This document shows, piece after piece, positions 61,901 to 64,000 of a DNA stretch of 64,000 nt. The translations under genes and the position numbers were made by a program. The number at the start of each line of letters is the position of its first letter. Position 1 is the first letter of the stretch. The DNA comes from Pseudomonas mandelii. Lineage in GTDB: Bacteria > Pseudomonadota > Gammaproteobacteria > Pseudomonadales > Pseudomonadaceae. The stretch is from assembly GCF_024138395.1 (NCBI RefSeq), contig NZ_JAMYDU010000020.1, forward strand, positions 37,417 to 101,416. Direction: 5' to 3'. The notes below the pieces were generated by a model. It saw only the letters and a program-made list of their open reading frames with translations, was not told the origin of the DNA and ran no database searches.

Positions 61901-62094
61901 GAGGCCATGGTTTCGGGGTTGGCGCCGGGCAGTTGCGCGGCCACCTGGATGGTCGGGAATTCCGCTTCCGGCAGTGGCGCAATCGACAGTTGCGGAAAGG
62001 CGATGACACCGAGCAGCACCAAGGCAAAGGTCAGCAGGACCGTCGCCACCGGATGATCGATGCACCACGCGGAAACAGAGCCATGGCCCTTCAT
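58993..62094 (-). CDS. RND multidrug efflux transporter, HAE1 family (MdtB/MdtC/MuxB-like)
   Basis: Proton-driven inner-membrane efflux pump of 1033 residues, with twelve spans and two large periplasmic loops. The proton-relay pair is visible in span 4 (VGFVVDDAIVVVENIHRH) and the conserved Lys in span 10 (GIVKKNGILMIDFA). It resembles the MdtB/MdtC/MuxB type of drug pump, not the longer metal-exporting CzcA/CusA type. Its start overlaps the end of the adaptor gene by 4 bases. No outer-membrane channel gene is present in the window, so it must borrow one. Substrate unknown. Confidence 0.93.
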   Translation of the reverse strand: MKGHGSVSAWCIDHPVATVLLTFALVLLGVIAFPQLSIAPLPEAEFPTIQVAAQLPGANPETMASSVATPLEVQFSAIPGVTQMTSSSALGSTILTLQFTLDKSIDTAAQEVQAAINTAAGKLPKDMPNLPNWRKVNPADSPVLILSINSPQLPGTEVSDLVETLLARQISQIDGVGNINITGQQRPAIRVQASADKLAAIGLTLADIRLAIQQTSLNLAKGALYGESSISTLSTNDQLFHPQEYGQLIVSYKDGAPVHLKDVAKVVNGSEDAYIQAWADGQPGVNLVIFRQPGANIVETVDRIQAALPTLEAMLPASVQVKVLIDRTQTIRASLHEVEITLLIAILLVVAVMALFLRQLSATLIVASVLGVSLIASFALMYIMGFSLNNLTLVAIVVSVGFVVDDAIVVVENIHRHLEAGDGMREAAIKGAGEIGFTVVSISFSLVAAFIPLLFMGGVVGRLFKEFALTATSTIMISVVVSLTLAPTLAALFMRAPVHHAHDKPGFGERLLALYEKGLRRALAHQKLTIGVFGLSLGLAVAGYIFIPKGFFPVQDTGFVLGTTEAAADISYGDMVKKHLAMAEIVAADPAVETFSHSVGVSGSNQTIANGRFWISLKERGDRDVSASQFIDRIRPQLMKVPGIVLYLRAGQDINLSSGPSRAQYQYVLKSNDGALLSTWTQRLTEKLRSNPAFRDISNDLQLGGSITHISIDRSAAARFGLTASDVDEALYDAFGQRQINEFQTQTNQYNVILELDTKQRGKAESLNYFYLRSPLSGEMVPLSALAKFDAPTIGPLSIAHDGMFPAANLSFNLAPGVALGDAVIMLNQAKTDIGMPTAISGNFQGAAQAFQSSLASQPWLILAALVAVYIILGVLYESFVHPLTIISTLPSAGLGAVIMLWICGQDFSIMALIGLVLLIGIVKKNGILMIDFALDAQRNRGLAPEEAIYEACMTRFRPIIMTTLAALLGALPLMLGYGTGAELRQPLGIAVVGGLLVSQALTLFTTPVIYLWLERLFHRPKPAPMSVQATTD

Positions 62095-63251
62095 GGTTTC
62101 GGCTCCGATTGCACCACTTGCGGTGGGTCGGTCACTACTTGCACGGTCGAGCCAGGTTTGAGCCGCGACTGGCCGTCGCTGACCAGCACATCGCCCGGTT
62201 TCACGCCTTTGATGATGTCCTGGCCGCTGCCTTGATAAACCATCTGCACCTGAACGGCTTCGACCTTGTCGCCATTGACCCGGTAAACGAAATGTTGATC
62301 GAGGCCACGTTGTACGACGGTGGGCGGCACCACCAGCGCATTTTTATCCAGCGCTGTCTGAATCTTTACCGTTACCAGCAGGCCCGGCCAGAGTTTCTGT
62401 GCAGGGTTGGCGAATTCGGCCTTGGCGCGGATGGTCCCGGTGTTGGCGTTGATCTGGTTGTCGATCAGGGTCAGATGACCTTCGCCCAGCAGGTTGCCGG
62501 TTTCGCCGTCGGTGTCGGCACCGATGTAAGCCTTGACCGGCGTGTGCTGTGGATCGTTGATCAGGCCTTGCAGGATCGGCAGCATTTGCTGCGGCAGGGA
62601 AAATTCCACGGCGATCGGGTCGATCTGGGTCACTGTGAACAAGCCTTGAGTGTCAGTCATGCGCAGGAAGTTGCCTTCATCCACTGTGCGAATACCGACG
62701 CGACCGGTGACCGGGGAGCGAATCTGTGTGTAGGAAAGCTGCACCAGAGCGGCATCGATCGAGGCCTGATTGCCTTGGGCGGTGGCTTTGAGTTGGTTGA
62801 CCAGGGCTTGTTGCTGGTCGTAGGTCTGCTTGGACACACCGTCATCGACGCTCAGCAGTTTGTAGCGCTTGAGATTGACCTGAGCCACTTGCAGTTGCGC
62901 CTGACTTTCGCCCAGCTGGGCCCGGGCCTGATCGAGGCTGGCGCGGATCGAACGGTCGTCGATGGTGGCCAGCAGATCACCCTTGTTCACCCGTTGGCCT
63001 TCCTTGACCAGCAGCTTGGTGAGGATGCCGTCGATCTGTGGACGCACGACCACGCTGTGCAACGACAGCACCGAGCCGATGCCGCTGATGTAGCGGGGCA
63101 CGTCTTTTTCGGCGACGCTGACCACACGCACGGGGATGGCGGTGGAGGTGGCTGGTTTGGTCGTGGCGGGTTTGGCGGCGTACCACACGCCCAGCGCTGC
63201 CAGGATGATCAGAAGGGCGGCGAACAGGGCGGTCTTTTTCTCAATTCGCAT
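62091..63251 (-). CDS. RND efflux periplasmic adaptor (membrane fusion protein)
   Basis: 386 residues. An N-terminal anchor or uncleaved signal (about residues 7-24) is followed by a lipoyl half (VVVRPQIDGILTKLLVKEGQ), a coiled-coil hairpin (about 105-165, ARAQLGESQAQLQVAQVNLK), the second lipoyl half (IRSPVTGRVGIRTVDEGNFL), a beta-barrel domain and the membrane-proximal domain. It resembles MdtA/MuxA adaptors and would link the pump to an outer-membrane channel. It is the first gene of the operon. Confidence 0.93.
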   Translation of the reverse strand: MRIEKKTALFAALLIILAALGVWYAAKPATTKPATSTAIPVRVVSVAEKDVPRYISGIGSVLSLHSVVVRPQIDGILTKLLVKEGQRVNKGDLLATIDDRSIRASLDQARAQLGESQAQLQVAQVNLKRYKLLSVDDGVSKQTYDQQQALVNQLKATAQGNQASIDAALVQLSYTQIRSPVTGRVGIRTVDEGNFLRMTDTQGLFTVTQIDPIAVEFSLPQQMLPILQGLINDPQHTPVKAYIGADTDGETGNLLGEGHLTLIDNQINANTGTIRAKAEFANPAQKLWPGLLVTVKIQTALDKNALVVPPTVVQRGLDQHFVYRVNGDKVEAVQVQMVYQGSGQDIIKGVKPGDVLVSDGQSRLKPGSTVQVVTDPPQVVQSEPKP

Positions 63252-63302
63252 GCGAGTGGGGCGCCGGGCAGAGTGGTCGGAGTTTTGTCGGTTTATCCTT
63301 CC

Positions 63303-63359
63303 TTTATAAACCTGTTAGCCCGTCAGGAGAGTGACTGGTAACTGACGGCGCTGTCAGTT
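63303..63359 (-). promoter_or_regulatory. Efflux-operon promoter with inverted-repeat operator
   Basis: On the minus strand a -10-like TTATAA lies at 63303-63308, without a good -35. Upstream lies AACTGAC-N6-GTCAGTT (63340-63359, perfect 7-bp arms), and between them a second GTCA-N6-TGAC (63322-63335). Symmetric sites just upstream of a weak promoter fit activation by the OmpR-type regulator encoded in the operon. Inference from position. Confidence 0.5.
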
Positions 63360-63401
63360 TGGAGCCTGATAGCCGCCCAATTTCTCTCAAATGTACGCTG
63401 C

Positions 63402-63510
63402 CCCACTTGTAAGAGCGAGGCTTGCCCGCGAAGGCGGCCTGACAGCCGCCCAATCTCCCCCAGAAATACACCAATCCACTGTGGGAGCGAGCCTGCTCGC
63501 GATGGCGGCC
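63402..63510. repeat. Two REP elements in the same orientation
   Basis: GAGCGAGGCTTGCCCGCGAAGG (about 63414-63435) and TGTGGGAGCGAGCCTGCTCG (63480-63499, continuing to about 63510). Unlike the other pairs here they are not inverted to each other. The second runs directly into the truncated DUF6124-like gene. The 260-base stretch 63252-63511 otherwise holds only the efflux promoter region. Confidence 0.8.
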
Positions 63511-63511
63511 C

Positions 63512-63838
63512 GTTTCCCCCTACGCCTGCCTCAATTCCAAACAACTCCACGACGCCGCAATCCGTGCACTCGATCACTATCTCGCTCCATCATCCGAGAA
63601 AAAGGCCAAAGCCGACCAGCGTCCAAGCACGATCTTCGTCGTCGCGCCCAACGTAGATTCCGAAACCCTGCTGGCCCATGCCTGTGAAACCCTGGCTTCG
63701 GCGAATGTCATGGCCAGTGAGTTGGCGTTCGATCTCACTGGGCCGGCGTGCAATCTGGCCTTGGGCATTCAGCAGATGATTTCGTTGGCGGAACTGTCGG
63801 TGAACCGGGTACTGGATCAGGTGGATCCGCAGGGGTAG
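63512..63838 (+). pseudogene. 5'-truncated DUF6124-like gene
   Basis: The frame ending at TAG 63836-63838 reads VSPYACLNSKQLHDAAIRAL, then DHYLAPSSEKKAKADQRPST, IFVVAPNVDSETLLAHACET and LASANVMASELAFDLT. From memory this is the DUF6124 (formerly DUF3077-like) family common in Pseudomonas. The family normally starts some 15-20 residues earlier with a K-P-T-P-N-P-P type segment; here that part is replaced by a REP element. The frame is open back to the stop at 63440 but has no ATG, GTG or TTG before residue 60, so it is probably not translated. The terminator downstream is intact. Confidence 0.7.
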
Positions 63839-63850
63839 CACAATGAAAAA

Positions 63851-63883
63851 AGCCCGCTGGACCAGTGACGGTCAGCGGGCTTT
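63851..63883 (+). terminator. Hairpin terminator after the DUF6124-like gene
   Basis: AGCCCGCTG-N13-CAGCGGGCT followed by a short TTT, 12 bases after the stop. Weak T-run. Confidence 0.6.
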
Positions 63884-63906
63884 GAGATTTGTGGTGTTCG
63901 TGAGGG

Positions 63907-63922
63907 CCTCTTCGCGGGCAAG
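63907..63922. repeat. REP arm interrupted by an insertion sequence
   Basis: CCTCTTCGCGGGCAAG matches the start of the REP arm seen at 55115-55130; the expected continuation CCTCGCTCC is replaced by the insertion sequence end. Confidence 0.65.
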
Positions 63923-63924
63923 GC

Positions 63925-64000
63925 TGATCTGGCCTAATAATTCCGGACACCTCTTAAGGGCGATATGATTTCGCCAATTTGGAGGTTCCATGAAAGAAAG
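63925..64000 (+). mobile_element. Left end of an insertion sequence (IS3-like, cut by the window end)
   Basis: TGATCTGGCC begins a sequence unlike the flanking DNA, with a 5'-TG end and a CCGGACACCTC motif resembling IS3-family terminal repeats. A strong GGAGG is followed by an ATG at 63990. The family call is from memory of such ends and is uncertain; the right end and target duplication are outside the window. Confidence 0.5.
63990..64000 (+). CDS. Probable transposase OrfA, first codons only
   Basis: ATG AAA GAA AG at the window edge, five bases after GGAGG. Only three codons and part of a fourth are visible. The call rests on its position 65 bases inside the insertion-sequence end. Confidence 0.4.

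Noticed and set aside
63391..63687. 98-codon plus-strand frame near the window end
   Set aside because: Out of frame with the DUF6124-like coding sequence, and formed mostly of translated REP sequence.

Overview
The window is a chromosomal segment of a Pseudomonas of the P. fluorescens group. The evidence is the high-GC codon use, the gene content (aapQMP, hupN, MqsRA, a GTG-started rnc, a dcw cluster without murB) and many copies of the REP palindromes typical of that group. It is almost entirely core genome. I see no prophage, CRISPR array, tRNA or rRNA operon.

Layout. 1-2902: end of a general amino-acid ABC importer (aapQ partial, aapM, aapP). 2968-3758: an MqsR/MqsA toxin-antitoxin pair on the minus strand with a perfect 23-bp palindrome upstream. 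3913-7855: GntR/FadR regulator plus CynX-like MFS transporter, an NTF2-like protein, a GIY-YIG protein and a GST-like protein. 8003-11268: a membrane-anchored glutaredoxin, yejK, hupN and rlmF. 11500-16946: valS, a conserved unknown, holC and pepA, all minus strand. 17244-19416: lptF-lptG, the LPS export permeases. 19588-25676: lepA-lepB-(39-aa ORF)-rnc-era-recO-pdxJ. 25805-31768: mltF, divergent from purL and a YqfO-like gene. 31890-35336: dolP-like, diaA/gmhA, yraN and lpoA on the minus strand, divergent from rsmI, followed by rnpB (RNase P RNA). 37201-55028: the complete dcw cluster mraZ-rsmH-ftsL-ftsI-murE-murF-mraY-murD-ftsW-murG-murC-ddlB-ftsQ-ftsA-ftsZ-lpxC. 55222-56718: a diguanylate cyclase. 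56951-63251 (minus): an RND efflux pump followed by a two-component system in one apparent operon. 63443-64000: a 5'-truncated DUF6124-like gene and the left end of an insertion sequence that cuts into a REP element.

How the genes work together. The central theme is envelope growth. The dcw cluster makes lipid II and the divisome, lpxC commits to lipid A, lptFG extracts LPS, lpoA activates a penicillin-binding protein, mltF turns murein over, and lepB processes secreted proteins. A second theme is RNA and translation: rnpB, rnc, era, lepA, rlmF, rsmI, rsmH and valS.

The points most worth a second look are: the operon of efflux pump plus response regulator and sensor with an inverted-repeat array in front of it; the replacement of the expected DUF4845 gene between lepB and rnc by a 39-codon ORF overlapping rnc; the IS end inside a REP arm; the REP-truncated DUF6124 gene; the MqsRA operator; and the juxtaposition of several blocks that I remember as separate in reference Pseudomonas chromosomes.
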